Positions 34,962 through 44,217 of a stretch of DNA of 64,000 bases are shown here, piece after piece. The translations under genes were made by a program, and so were the position numbers. This DNA is from an uncultured Alphaproteobacteria bacterium. Its GTDB lineage: Bacteria > Pseudomonadota > Alphaproteobacteria > RF32 > CAG-239. Location of the stretch: NCBI GenBank assembly GCA_934271465.1, contig CAKQRQ010000004.1, forward strand, positions 61,642 through 125,641, read 5' to 3'. Positions within the stretch are counted from its first letter, which is position 1. Every line of letters starts with the position of its first letter. Under the pieces are notes generated by a model. The model was given only the letters and a program-made list of their open reading frames with translations, was not told where the DNA came from and made no database searches.

Positions 34962-36284
34962 TTAAGCTTTGTGCCCTTTAAGGCGCTGATAAGCCTTGCT
35001 TCGACCGATAAGCGGAAGAAGCAATTTAAGCTCCGGTCCGTTATCCTGCGCGGTCAAGGCCTTACGTATCGGATGGAAAAGGTCTTTTCCTTTTTTATCC
35101 GTCTTTTGCTTAACGGCATTCATCCATTGGGCATAGGTTTCTTCCGTCCATGGCTCAGGCGGCAGCTCATCAGCCGCCATCGCAGTCAAAACAGCATCTT
35201 CCATAACCGGTTCAAGCTGATGATAACAAATATCTTCCCAAAGTTTAACCTCTGAGACGGTTGCCAAATTGCCGCGAACGGCATTCCAAAAAGCCTCATC
35301 GGCGTCGATTCTATCCTTTACCAAAGCATAAGGCATCTGACGCACAAATTTATGATTGAAGAGTTTGAGTTCCTCTTCATCAAACTTTGGCTGAGAACGT
35401 CCGAGTTTTGACAAATCAAGCGTCGCCGCCAAACTATCCAAATCATAAAAAGGCTCTATAGCCTCAGAAGTGCCAAGCTTGGCCAAAAATGAACAAATCG
35501 CCATATTTTCGACTCCTTCGGCGCGCAATTCCCGCACACCCAAAGACCCAAGTCTTTTAGAAAGCTTACCTTCCTTACCCGTCAACAACGGTAAGTGCGC
35601 AAATACCGGACATTTGCCGCCCAAAGCCTCAAACATCTGAATCTGAGAAGCCGTGTTTGTCACATGGTCTTCCCCGCGGATAATATGTGTAATCCCAAAA
35701 TCAGAATCATCAATAACCGACGGCAGATGATACAAAAAACTTCCGTCTTCGCGGATAATCACAGGGTCAGCCAAATTGGCCGCATCATAGCGGATTTTGC
35801 CTCTGACCATATCATCCCATTCAATAATTCCCGATTCCAACTTAAAGCGATAATGCGGACGGCGGCCTTCAGCCTCGCAACGAGCAACATCTTCTTTGGT
35901 CAGCTTAAGCGCGCCTCTATCATAAATCGGCGGACGCCCTTGCGCCAAGAGCTTTTTACGCATCACTTCAAGTTCTTCAGCTGTTTCATAACAAGCATAA
36001 ATTCGTCCCTCGGCCTTAAGTTTGGAAACAACTTCCTGATAACGAGGCAGCCGCGCGGACTGTCTGGCCTCTTCATCCCAATGGAACCCGAGCCAATTCA
36101 AAATATCGCGAATAGCCGCCTCATATTCCGGTTTGGAGCGCACGACATCCGTATCATCAATTCTAAGCATAAACCGCCCGCCGAGTTTTTTGGCCAACAG
36201 CCAGTTAAACACAGCCGTGCGTGTATTTCCGATATGCATAAACCCCGTCGGACTCGGAGCAAATCTGACTTTAATCTGAGTCAT
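34962..36284 (-). CDS. gltX: Glutamyl-tRNA synthetase
   Basis: The 440-residue class Ic synthetase has RFAPSPTGFMHIGNTRTA (7-24) as the HIGH region and GKLSKRLGS near 242-250 as the KMSKS region. It is at the short end for GltX. Alphaproteobacteria often carry two GltX copies, one able to charge tRNA-Gln for the amidotransferase route; which form this is cannot be decided here. It is followed by cysS. Confidence 0.95.
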   Translation of the reverse strand: MTQIKVRFAPSPTGFMHIGNTRTAVFNWLLAKKLGGRFMLRIDDTDVVRSKPEYEAAIRDILNWLGFHWDEEARQSARLPRYQEVVSKLKAEGRIYACYETAEELEVMRKKLLAQGRPPIYDRGALKLTKEDVARCEAEGRRPHYRFKLESGIIEWDDMVRGKIRYDAANLADPVIIREDGSFLYHLPSVIDDSDFGITHIIRGEDHVTNTASQIQMFEALGGKCPVFAHLPLLTGKEGKLSKRLGSLGVRELRAEGVENMAICSFLAKLGTSEAIEPFYDLDSLAATLDLSKLGRSQPKFDEEELKLFNHKFVRQMPYALVKDRIDADEAFWNAVRGNLATVSEVKLWEDICYHQLEPVMEDAVLTAMAADELPPEPWTEETYAQWMNAVKQKTDKKGKDLFHPIRKALTAQDNGPELKLLLPLIGRSKAYQRLKGHKA

Positions 36285-36331
36285 AAAATAAAAGCCTTTT
36301 ATCTAAAAAATTCAAAACCTGATTACAGAGA

Positions 36332-37012
36332 TTAATTGTTTTCTTCCACGAGTTCAAGGGATTTTTGCTGTTCAGAAACATTTTTATCCAAACTATGTTC
36401 AAAAGAAGAGGCCAAATCTTCTAAATCTTCCAAAAACCAATCAATTTCCCCGTCTTCCTGAGCCATCATCTCATAAAATTTACTTCGATACGCCAACAAC
36501 AGACTGCTCTCAGCCACTTTAACATCTACAGCCTTAATCTGTCCGTCTTGCGTTTCGTGCAGTCTGAAAACCAATGCCACATCTTGAGGATCCTCTCTCA
36601 TAGAAACGTGAACGACGGCCGAAACCGTCATAAAAGCGCCGTCCGGTTCGGCTCCTTTGATTTCGTAACTCACTTTTTGCACATAATCCAAGGGTAATGT
36701 TTTATAATAAGCCAACCCGTAACGAACAAAGAGCTCCTGATAGCGTTTTTTTTGCACCGGCGTCATCTGCCGCCAATATTTACCGACAACAAAACGACTG
36801 ATATAATCCGTATCAACATAAGCCAAAAACAATTCATCAAGCCTTTGGTAGCGTTTATTCAAATCCGGCTCTTGAAATGCTGTCAACAATTCCGCCCCTT
36901 TTGTTGAGGCAAACTCAAGCGCCTGTGCCTTATCAAAGCCGGCTCGGCAAACACTCCCGCACGTTAAGAGCAGGCAAACAATGATAACTTGCAAAAAAAA
37001 GTTACTTTTCAT
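36332..37012 (-). CDS. MlaC/Ttg2D-like phospholipid-binding protein
   Basis: The 226-residue periplasmic protein has a signal peptide (NFFLQVIIVCLLLTCGSVCRA) and the MlaC fold pattern: VDTDYISRFVVGKYWRQM, then KRYQELFVRYG, then a beta region and a long acidic tail. MlaC shuttles phospholipids between the outer membrane and the MlaFEDB transporter. No other mla gene is adjacent. It stands 47 nt upstream of gltX on the same strand. Confidence 0.8.
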   Translation of the reverse strand: MKSNFFLQVIIVCLLLTCGSVCRAGFDKAQALEFASTKGAELLTAFQEPDLNKRYQRLDELFLAYVDTDYISRFVVGKYWRQMTPVQKKRYQELFVRYGLAYYKTLPLDYVQKVSYEIKGAEPDGAFMTVSAVVHVSMREDPQDVALVFRLHETQDGQIKAVDVKVAESSLLLAYRSKFYEMMAQEDGEIDWFLEDLEDLASSFEHSLDKNVSEQQKSLELVEENN

Positions 37013-37029
37013 AAATTTTGACCTATAAT
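37002..37029 (+). promoter_or_regulatory. Promoter of the amino-acid binding protein gene
   Basis: TTACTT (37002-37007) and TATAAT (37024-37029) with a 16-nt spacer. Transcription would start near 37036, which excludes an ATG at 37028 as the start of the next gene and favours 37061 or 37073. Confidence 0.55.
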
Positions 37030-37072
37030 GCCGTTGGTATCAAAAATAATATACACAAAAATGGTTAATAAA

Positions 37073-38092
37073 ATGAATCTAAAAACCTTTTTCTTAAGCT
37101 TTAGTCTGCTGGTATACATCTTTCCGGCATCGGCTGTTCAGCCGCAAGCCCCATTGACCAAGCATCGTTCTTATGTTGCCTGCGGCATTGAGGCCAACCA
37201 CAAATTACTGGCTTATCAGGAAAACGGCGAATGGAAAGGGTTTGATGCAGATATTTGCCGTGCCGTCGGCGCTGCTGTTTTTGGAGATGTTCATAACATC
37301 AAGCTTGTCTCAATTGTCAAAAAGAATATCGGAAAAGCTCTCCAATCCGGACAAATCGACTTGATGCTCGGACACACCTCGTTGTCTTCTGCCGAAGAAA
37401 TTGAATTCGGAGCAACACCTGTTGAAACGCTCTATCTTGATAAACAAATGTTTGCCGCCCGAACAGGCGATTCGGATGCCGTCTCCATGAGAGATTTTGA
37501 AGGCAAAAAAATCTGCGTGCTGCGTAACTCCGATTCTGCTGTCCGATTGGCTGAATACACTCAAAAATATGCGCTGAACTTCTCACTGTTTGAGCTGCCG
37601 TCCAATCGTGCCGTCAAAGAAGCTTTTTATCTGAAAAGATGCGATCTCGTTACCGGCGATTTTGTCTTTTTGAAAACAATGATTTCAAACCAAGCCTCTC
37701 AGACCCCGATTGAAATTTTGCCTGAAGACATCGGATATATCCCCGTCAAAGTTTATGTCGCCGATTCCAATCTGCGTTTACAAAAAGCCCTGCGTTGGAT
37801 ATTCAACGCTCTCAAACAGGCTGCTTTTTACGATATGACAGCTCAAAATATCAACGCTTTTGTTTCGTCAAAAAGCCTGTCCGTTCAAAACATTCTCGGA
37901 ACATCCTCGCCCAAAGCATGGCTCAATCTTGGATTGTCACCCAATGGTATCAAAGATTTTATTGCCGCCTACGGAAACTATAATCAGCTCTTGGAGAAAC
38001 ATTTCGGAAAAGAATCTCTGCTGCCTTTGGATGTCAAATACAACACTTTATTTGAAAACGGCGGCTTTTTAATTCCGCAGCCCTTTATCTAA
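37073..38092 (+). CDS. Amino-acid ABC transporter binding protein (AapJ-like)
   Basis: The 339-residue periplasmic solute-binding protein (family 3) has a signal peptide MNLKTFFLSFSLLVYIFPAS and then the AapJ-like opening GEWKGFDADICRAVGAAVFGD. The second lobe motif is FEGKKICVLRNSDS. The start at 37073 is chosen because the upstream in-frame ATG at 37028 lies in the -10 box; 37061 remains possible. No permease or ATPase genes are adjacent, and the substrate (general or acidic amino acids) is inferred from the family. Its stop overlaps the convergent esterase gene by 4 nt. Confidence 0.85.
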   Translation: MNLKTFFLSFSLLVYIFPASAVQPQAPLTKHRSYVACGIEANHKLLAYQENGEWKGFDADICRAVGAAVFGDVHNIKLVSIVKKNIGKALQSGQIDLMLGHTSLSSAEEIEFGATPVETLYLDKQMFAARTGDSDAVSMRDFEGKKICVLRNSDSAVRLAEYTQKYALNFSLFELPSNRAVKEAFYLKRCDLVTGDFVFLKTMISNQASQTPIEILPEDIGYIPVKVYVADSNLRLQKALRWIFNALKQAAFYDMTAQNINAFVSSKSLSVQNILGTSSPKAWLNLGLSPNGIKDFIAAYGNYNQLLEKHFGKESLLPLDVKYNTLFENGGFLIPQPFI

Positions 38093-38775
38093 AAACGCTT
38101 TTCAATAAACCTGCGCGCAACCTCAACCCCTTCGGGCATAATTTTATGCATGCCGCCCGCAACGCTGAAGGTTTCAACCTGACACTTCAAATGCTCCAAA
38201 TTTTCCCGAGTAAAATCCAGCGCCTCAAAGCGCACCTTATCATCTTCTGTGCCGTGAATAAGCAAAAAATCGGGACGACTTTGAATATGTTTTTCGACAT
38301 ATCCGCCAGCAGCCAATATACCGCTGAAACTGACAGCTCCACCCATGCGGTAAGGACACATCAAAGCACTGTAAACCGCGCACATGGCACCTTGTGAAAA
38401 ACCGCACAAAAATAAATCTTCATAAGACAAACCATATTCACTCAGCAAAGTATCAACATATTGCAAAATATAAAAATTAGCCTCTTCAAGCCCCAAAGTC
38501 ATCTGATTATAGAAAGCGACAAATTCTTCTTTTGAGGCTGTTGTGCGGCGTTTATCCTGCGGATCAAAACGATGCATCGAAAACCATTGGCGTTTACTCG
38601 GGTCAATTTCATTCATAAAGGGAGCTTGCGGGATATGAAGCGCCACATCTCGCATACTTTGAAACGTAAGTGTTTTGCGGTCAATATGCGCCGCATCATC
38701 CTGATACCCATGTAAAAAGACAATTAATTTTTTCGGAATCCCTGTCACATGAACGATTTCTTCATCTATCATCAA
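38089..38775 (-). CDS. Carboxylesterase/phospholipase-like alpha/beta hydrolase
   Basis: The 228-residue hydrolase has LHGYQDD (21-27) as the oxyanion strand, the nucleophile S127 in CGFSQGAM, an acid at D178/D179 in HGTEDDK and H210 in AGGMHKI. This is the lysophospholipase/carboxylesterase (YpfH-like) family that cleaves short acyl esters. The natural substrate is unknown. It has no signal peptide and is cytosolic. Confidence 0.85.
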   Translation of the reverse strand: MMIDEEIVHVTGIPKKLIVFLHGYQDDAAHIDRKTLTFQSMRDVALHIPQAPFMNEIDPSKRQWFSMHRFDPQDKRRTTASKEEFVAFYNQMTLGLEEANFYILQYVDTLLSEYGLSYEDLFLCGFSQGAMCAVYSALMCPYRMGGAVSFSGILAAGGYVEKHIQSRPDFLLIHGTEDDKVRFEALDFTRENLEHLKCQVETFSVAGGMHKIMPEGVEVARRFIEKRF

Positions 38776-38832
38776 TTCTCTCCCTTGAAGAACAGATACC
38801 CCAAAGTTTTAAAGAAATCGTAAAGATGAGAT

Positions 38833-39606
38833 TTAATCTTTAAGAATCATATAGGTAATAGAATCGTCATCAGCCTTAAGAACGCGCAGCCCGACTCCGT
38901 TAACCATAATCAGCCCGGGTTTGTTTGGAAAGCTCAAACGCTCAAATTCGCCGCTGGTATTTCCACCATCATAGCTCATATAATTAAACCAAATACGATC
39001 CAATTTTGTGCCGTCATACTTTAATTCATACCCGTTCTGCACATTGCTGATTTCATCACGCATGCGCGCAATAGTCTGCATTTTCAAATCCGACGGATAT
39101 ACAAAAATTTCCTCATCAACCATCTGCAAAATGCCGTCATCTATCCGTCCGGCCTTGTTATAAAAATTGCCTTCTTCATCAAACAAAAAAACAAAATCAT
39201 CAAGTCCGCTATCCAAAAGTGCATATCTGACGCTATCTACTGTCACATGTCCGACAACAGCATATTCCATCTTATTATCAAGTTTAACCGGATAGGAATG
39301 GCTGGTCAAAACACCTTTCTTGTTCGGTTTATAAACAAATGTCCGATAGGTTGTCTTATCAAAAATTTTATCGGCCAAAAGCGCCTCGCCCTTTTTAGCA
39401 GTCAGGGCTTTGTTTTTAACATAGTTCAACTCTCTCTGCGTCTGTTTATCAACAAAGGTGCTCTCATCTTCGGTATAATCAACGGAATACCCCGTGATTG
39501 AATTAAAAATTTTCTTCCTCAACGGAAACAAATCATAATCTCCGGCACGAATGCATCCGGCCAAGACAGAGCACAAAATCAAGCAGGCAAGTTGTTTTTT
39601 CATCAT
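38833..39606 (-). CDS. Lipoprotein of unknown function
   Basis: The 257-residue product has a type II signal peptide with lipobox LAGC (C18). The mature part is mixed alpha/beta with many aromatic and acidic residues (NSITGYSVDYTEDESTF, then YAVVGHVTVDSVRYALLD). No family was recognised. The residue after the lipidated Cys is Ile, which does not suggest Lol retention in the inner membrane. It is a single gene divergent from prmA. Confidence 0.75.
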   Translation of the reverse strand: MMKKQLACLILCSVLAGCIRAGDYDLFPLRKKIFNSITGYSVDYTEDESTFVDKQTQRELNYVKNKALTAKKGEALLADKIFDKTTYRTFVYKPNKKGVLTSHSYPVKLDNKMEYAVVGHVTVDSVRYALLDSGLDDFVFLFDEEGNFYNKAGRIDDGILQMVDEEIFVYPSDLKMQTIARMRDEISNVQNGYELKYDGTKLDRIWFNYMSYDGGNTSGEFERLSFPNKPGLIMVNGVGLRVLKADDDSITYMILKD

Positions 39607-39705
39607 CTATTTTCTTCTCAAAAAACAAACAAATATAAAGTTATTTTTAATTATTATATCATAAACTCAATTTAGTAAATAATTTTATAACAACCGAGGA
39701 TAAAT

Positions 39706-40569
39706 ATGACATCCGTCTGCTGGCAAATTACTTTTTCTCCCGCTGAAGAAGTAAGCGAAGATTTTACAACATTTTTAGACGATTTTTTTGAAGTGTCGGC
39801 TCAAAATTACCAAGACAACGGCCAAGATGAATATGTCGGTTACACCAGCGGCGTTTTTGACGAGAAAAAGATGCTTCAGGCTGCCGAAGAACAGCACCTG
39901 TCGCTTCCGCCTTACAAAGCTGTCGAGCTCAAAAGCGAAAATTGGCTCAAAGACTATGTCATCAAATTTGCTCCTTTTGAAATCGCTGATTTTTGCATAT
40001 ACGGCATTCATGAAACTCATGCCCCAAAGACAAAAAAAATTCCGCTTCAAATTTATGCCGCGACGGCCTTCGGCTCCAACCATCAAACAACCCGCGCCTG
40101 CATTACAGCCTTGAGCGAATTACATACCCAAGGATTCTCCCCGCAAGAAATTTTGGACATCGGCACCGGTTCCGGCATCTTATCCTTATGCGCTGCCTCT
40201 CTTTGGCCGCAAGCCAAACTGATTGCCTCAGACATTGATGACGAGGCCGTTATTGTAACCGAAAGCAACGCCCGAACCAATCACCTTGATGCTCAAATCA
40301 CAACCTTTGTCAGCGACGGTTATCAAAACCCGCGCATCAAAAACCTTGCCCCCTATGACCTCATCTTGAGCAACATTCTGGCCAATCCGCTGATTGCCTT
40401 TGCCAAAGATTTAGCGCAAAACCTCAAGAGAGGCGGCTATTGCGTTTTATCGGGCTTTGTCGACAATCAGGTTGATGAGGTCGTCCAGGCTCACACGGAA
40501 CAAGGGCTTGAATTAGTAAAACTCTATTCTTTTGACAACTGGCGCGCCGCGCTTATGAAAAAGGCTTAA
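39706..40569 (+). CDS. prmA: Ribosomal protein L11 methyltransferase
   Basis: The 287-residue PrmA trimethylates L11. The SAM-binding motif I is LDIGTGSGILSL, followed by ASDIDDEAV, the catalytic-type SNILANPL motif and a final LSGF segment; the N-terminal L11-recognition domain (1-125) is present. An ACCGAGGAT Shine-Dalgarno precedes the ATG. It is followed 4 nt later by pepP. Confidence 0.93.
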   Translation: MTSVCWQITFSPAEEVSEDFTTFLDDFFEVSAQNYQDNGQDEYVGYTSGVFDEKKMLQAAEEQHLSLPPYKAVELKSENWLKDYVIKFAPFEIADFCIYGIHETHAPKTKKIPLQIYAATAFGSNHQTTRACITALSELHTQGFSPQEILDIGTGSGILSLCAASLWPQAKLIASDIDDEAVIVTESNARTNHLDAQITTFVSDGYQNPRIKNLAPYDLILSNILANPLIAFAKDLAQNLKRGGYCVLSGFVDNQVDEVVQAHTEQGLELVKLYSFDNWRAALMKKA

Positions 40570-40573
40570 AAAA

Positions 40574-42250
40574 ATGATGACACTTTCCGAACTTCAGCAA
40601 AAACTTATTCAAAAAGAATTTGACGCCTATATCGTCACCCGAAACAACGTGTTTTTGGGACAAGATGTTCTACCCGAGGAAAACAAAATCCTGCACCTGA
40701 CCGGTTTTACGGGCTCTGCCGGACATCTGATTGTCTTTCAAAAAAAGGCTGTTCTGCTTGTTGACGGGCGATATGACATTCAGGCGCGCCAACAAACCGA
40801 TTCTTCTCAGATAGAAGTCGTTTGCACGCGTGACTCCATCGGCACATGGATTCAAAACAACGTCAAAGAATCCTGCAAATTTATTTATTCGCCGTGGTGT
40901 CATTCCATCTCCGAAGTCGACTATTGGAAACGCGTCTTAGACGACCATTTGTTTATTGAAGACAAAGGAGATTTTTTTGATGCGGGAGTTGCCCAAACAG
41001 AGGCGGAAGTCTTTGAACTGGAAGAAAAATTTGCAGGAATTTCCTCAGACGAAAAAATATCATACCTGACCCGCTTTTGTCAGGAGCGCCAGCTGGACGC
41101 CTTTTTACTGTGTGAGTGCGATAGCGTATCGTGGCTGATGAATCTAAGGTCAAACCTACTACCCGATACGCCGATTTTCAGAGGATTTGCGCTTGTGTCT
41201 GCCACAGGAGAAGTCAGCCTGTTCCAAACCGACTTTTCCAAACTCAGCGAGGAACTGGAAACTTATCGTGACAAAACAATCGGGCTTTCTTACAACCGCA
41301 CACCAAAAAAATTTCAAGCCCTAATAAAAGAAAAACACATCTGGATTCGCAACATCAATAATCCTGTTGCTGATTGGAAGGCCAGCAAAAATCCAATAGA
41401 AATTGCCGGTTTCAAAGCCTGCCACAAACGCGATGCCGTTGCCGTCTGCCGCTTTCTGAAGTGGCTTGAAGAAATCAATTACAAAACAGACGAGCTCGGC
41501 GTTGTCGCCAAACTGCATGACTTTCGACGTCAAGGGGAAAACTTTTACGGCAACAGTTTTGAAACCATTGCCGGCAGCGGCGCCAACGGCGCAATCATTC
41601 ACTATCAGCCAAGCGCCGAAACAAACCTGCCGTTGAAAGAGGGCTCTTTGCTTTTATTGGACAGCGGCGCACAGTATTTTGACGGCACAACCGACATCAC
41701 GCGCACCATTGCCGTCGGAACACCCTCTCCCGAGATGGTCGACAGCTACACACAAGTCCTCAAAGCCCACCTTGCTGTTGCTTTGGCGCTTTTGCCACCA
41801 AACACACCGGGGCTTGTTCCTGATACCTTAGCGCGCGCTGCTCTCTGGCGCTATGGCAAAGACTATACCCACGGCACAGGACACGGCGTCGGACATTTCC
41901 TGAATGTCCATGAAGGCCCGCAGTCCCTATCCCTCAAAAGCCTCGCCCCGCTCAAAAAAGATATGGTAACCTCTATCGAACCCGGCTTTTACAAAGAAGG
42001 TGTTTATGGCATCCGAATTGAAAATCTGGCTTTAACTGTTGAAACATCAACAAAATTTATGAGCCCGATGCTCAAATTTGAACCTTTGACATTGGTGCCT
42101 TTTGACCGCAAGCTTATCAACAAATCTCTGTTGACAGTTGAGGAAATTAACTGGATTAACGCCTATCACAAAAAGGTTGAAACCGAAATTTTGCCGCTGC
42201 TTGAGCCCAAAGCCGCCGACTGGCTCAAAAAAGCCTGCGCTGAAATTTAA
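40574..42250 (+). CDS. pepP: Xaa-Pro aminopeptidase
   Basis: The 558-residue cytosolic metallopeptidase removes N-terminal residues before proline. Two creatinase N-like domains precede the pita-bread domain. Metal ligands are visible as the two aspartates in LDSGAQYFDGTTDITRT (about 361-377), the histidine in HGTGHGVGHF, and glutamates in SIEPGFY and IRIENL. The long two-N-domain form is typical of alphaproteobacteria and eukaryotic APP1. It is coupled to prmA. Confidence 0.94.
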   Translation: MMTLSELQQKLIQKEFDAYIVTRNNVFLGQDVLPEENKILHLTGFTGSAGHLIVFQKKAVLLVDGRYDIQARQQTDSSQIEVVCTRDSIGTWIQNNVKESCKFIYSPWCHSISEVDYWKRVLDDHLFIEDKGDFFDAGVAQTEAEVFELEEKFAGISSDEKISYLTRFCQERQLDAFLLCECDSVSWLMNLRSNLLPDTPIFRGFALVSATGEVSLFQTDFSKLSEELETYRDKTIGLSYNRTPKKFQALIKEKHIWIRNINNPVADWKASKNPIEIAGFKACHKRDAVAVCRFLKWLEEINYKTDELGVVAKLHDFRRQGENFYGNSFETIAGSGANGAIIHYQPSAETNLPLKEGSLLLLDSGAQYFDGTTDITRTIAVGTPSPEMVDSYTQVLKAHLAVALALLPPNTPGLVPDTLARAALWRYGKDYTHGTGHGVGHFLNVHEGPQSLSLKSLAPLKKDMVTSIEPGFYKEGVYGIRIENLALTVETSTKFMSPMLKFEPLTLVPFDRKLINKSLLTVEEINWINAYHKKVETEILPLLEPKAADWLKKACAEI

Positions 42251-42325
42251 ACAACCGCCCCTTTGAAAGCTGCATCCAAAAGCTTATATGTTGTTTCGAC
42301 ACCCGTTAACAAAAAGGAGAAACAA

Positions 42326-42772
42326 ATGAAATACTTAGCTTTTGTCTTGGGGCTTGCGGCCGTCTGCGCGGTTGCCGTTGCTCAAGAAACAAACGTCTTG
42401 CAAACCGAAGTCGAGGAAGAATATTTTCAAGAACAAAATCAAAATCCAGACAAAGATGTCATCTATATTTTCTTCAACAATCAGCCCTGCCCGACCTGTC
42501 CGCAGGCCATTGAGATGATAGAAGATGTCTACAACCAAAACTTTTTGAATAATTATAGCCTGTATCTGATTAACTATGCCGAAGACAATAACGCCGGATA
42601 CGTTCAGACCTATGCTTTGAGCAATCCCTTAGAAGTTGTGATGGTCGATATGAACAACGGCGAAGTCCAAGGCTATCAAAAAATTGAAGGACTTCAGGAT
42701 ATGACGCCCGACCCGCAGGCTTTTAACGAATATTTTGTCACGCAAGTCAACGGCTATCTCGGAAACGAGTAA
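42326..42772 (+). CDS. Small periplasmic thioredoxin-like protein (CPTC)
   Basis: The ATG at 42326 is chosen for its AGGAG and signal peptide (MKYLAFVLGLAAVCAVAVAQ); the frame is open upstream. The 148-residue precursor has a strand YIFFNNQ leading to C55-P-T-C58, then a helix, as in thioredoxin-fold proteins. The fold is short and lacks an obvious cis-proline loop, so it may be a reduced member. The substrate is unknown. It is followed by a strong bidirectional terminator that separates it from foreign-looking DNA. Confidence 0.7.
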   Translation: MKYLAFVLGLAAVCAVAVAQETNVLQTEVEEEYFQEQNQNPDKDVIYIFFNNQPCPTCPQAIEMIEDVYNQNFLNNYSLYLINYAEDNNAGYVQTYALSNPLEVVMVDMNNGEVQGYQKIEGLQDMTPDPQAFNEYFVTQVNGYLGNE

Positions 42773-42786
42773 TTTAAAACAAAAAA

Positions 42787-42830
42787 ACGGGGAACCGATA
42801 CCAAAAAAGTATCCGTTCCCCGTAAAAGAG
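42787..42830. terminator. Bidirectional terminator at the edge of the Bacteroidota-like block
   Basis: ACGGGGAACGGATAC-type arms (42787-42801 and 42809-42823) pair around an A-rich loop, with A- and T-runs outside. It serves the thioredoxin-like gene on + and the barrel gene on -. Confidence 0.85.
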
Positions 42831-42835
42831 TTTTT

Positions 42836-44005
42836 CTAAAATGCAAAGCAAATGCCGGCGTGGACGGCGAGATCAAACTGTTCTCCCTGTGAAGCCTCAC
42901 CGGAGTAGTTATTTGATCCTCCAAAGTCAGCGCCAAAGCAGTCGTGATATCCTGCTTCTGCTGCCAGCCTCAAGGTCACACGGCCCACATGGAAGTGAAC
43001 ACCTGCGTAACCCTTTGTAACAAACGCCGGAGACATCCAACTTGCTCTCATTTTGAATGTCTCGCCATCTGTTTCGCCTTGCGCCGCCTTGACATATTCT
43101 CCGACGCCGGCTTTAACGCCGAATTCGAAGATAACCGGAGAGTCTGCCCCTTTCGGCGAGATCTGGATACCGGCCTTGGCGTAAACAGAATTGGCGGATT
43201 TCTCAGCCAACACCTGCTCTGACCCAAAGCCCAGAACTTGCCCAAGCGTGTAATTCCAACGCTTGTAATTATAGAGTTCTGCACCGGCAATCCAGCCTTC
43301 ATTTCCCATAAAGGAATAACCGCCATAGGTTGCCATATTCCAGCAACTGTCTCCAGAAAGCCTTGCATCTCTGTTCAAATTGAACGAGAGAGCAGCTCCG
43401 GCAAGCCACTTTGTGGTAAACCACTCTGTAGGCTCTGAAGTCCAGCCCTCAGCCACATTCAAAGAGTAATCGCTCTCTGAATTACAATAGTAACCATACC
43501 GCCCGAAAGCAGTCAAGGAAACTACAGGGCTGAGCCGAACCGCCAGAGAAGCTTGTCCTTGGACAGTCGGTCTCCAGATGTTCAAAAGCCCTTCATGGGT
43601 GCTGACACCATTGGTGGAGCACGTCAAGAATGGCATCTGGCCTGCACCGGCAAGTGCGTCTATGCCGAAGCTCACAGCATTTCCGACACGAATGCCGAAC
43701 ATGCCGCAAACATCAGTCAGCATGCCATAGTCTTCGGAATAATCCGATGACACAGCAGCTCCCCAACGCCACGCAAAGGCATTGCTTGGGGTATAGACCC
43801 TCGTGGCCTGAAGATCTCCTCCATAGGAAGTGATTCCGCCCCAGTCGGTATAGTGCCCACCAATCATAACCTCTGTGTGGACACTAGTCACTGACGTAAA
43901 GCGGAGGTCACGAGAATATTTCTCGCCGTAGACTGTCTGCCGCTGTGCAAATGCACTTACTGCAACAGACAAAAGAATCGCTATAATTGTTATAATTCTC
44001 TTCAT
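42836..44005 (-). CDS. Outer-membrane beta-barrel protein, Bacteroidota-like
   Basis: With the ATG at 44005 the product has 389 residues. It has a signal peptide of Bacteroidota style (MKRIITIIAILLSVAVSAFA, cleavage before QRQ) and a body of alternating beta-strands ending in AVHAGICFAF, the aromatic C-terminus of a barrel. No Shine-Dalgarno is seen before the ATG, which is usual for Bacteroidota and unlike most genes here. No specific family was recognised. It follows the 970-residue lipoprotein gene on the same strand after 212 bp and is probably its partner. Confidence 0.75.
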   Translation of the reverse strand: MKRIITIIAILLSVAVSAFAQRQTVYGEKYSRDLRFTSVTSVHTEVMIGGHYTDWGGITSYGGDLQATRVYTPSNAFAWRWGAAVSSDYSEDYGMLTDVCGMFGIRVGNAVSFGIDALAGAGQMPFLTCSTNGVSTHEGLLNIWRPTVQGQASLAVRLSPVVSLTAFGRYGYYCNSESDYSLNVAEGWTSEPTEWFTTKWLAGAALSFNLNRDARLSGDSCWNMATYGGYSFMGNEGWIAGAELYNYKRWNYTLGQVLGFGSEQVLAEKSANSVYAKAGIQISPKGADSPVIFEFGVKAGVGEYVKAAQGETDGETFKMRASWMSPAFVTKGYAGVHFHVGRVTLRLAAEAGYHDCFGADFGGSNNYSGEASQGEQFDLAVHAGICFAF

Positions 44006-44217
44006 ATATTGAAAATTTTTGGGGACTCCGATCAATCGAAATTTCAAGAATGCGGCAAAAAGACGGGCGCGCCTCAAATGCTATCGCATCCAAGGGGGAT
44101 TATAGCAAATCCTATAAGTTTACATCTGGCTGCTCTCGCTCCAGAACCCTTGCTTTAAGCTTTATTCCTGAAATTTCTTTGTTGACCAAAGCTGCCCCAA
44201 AAAAGAAATGGGGCAAA

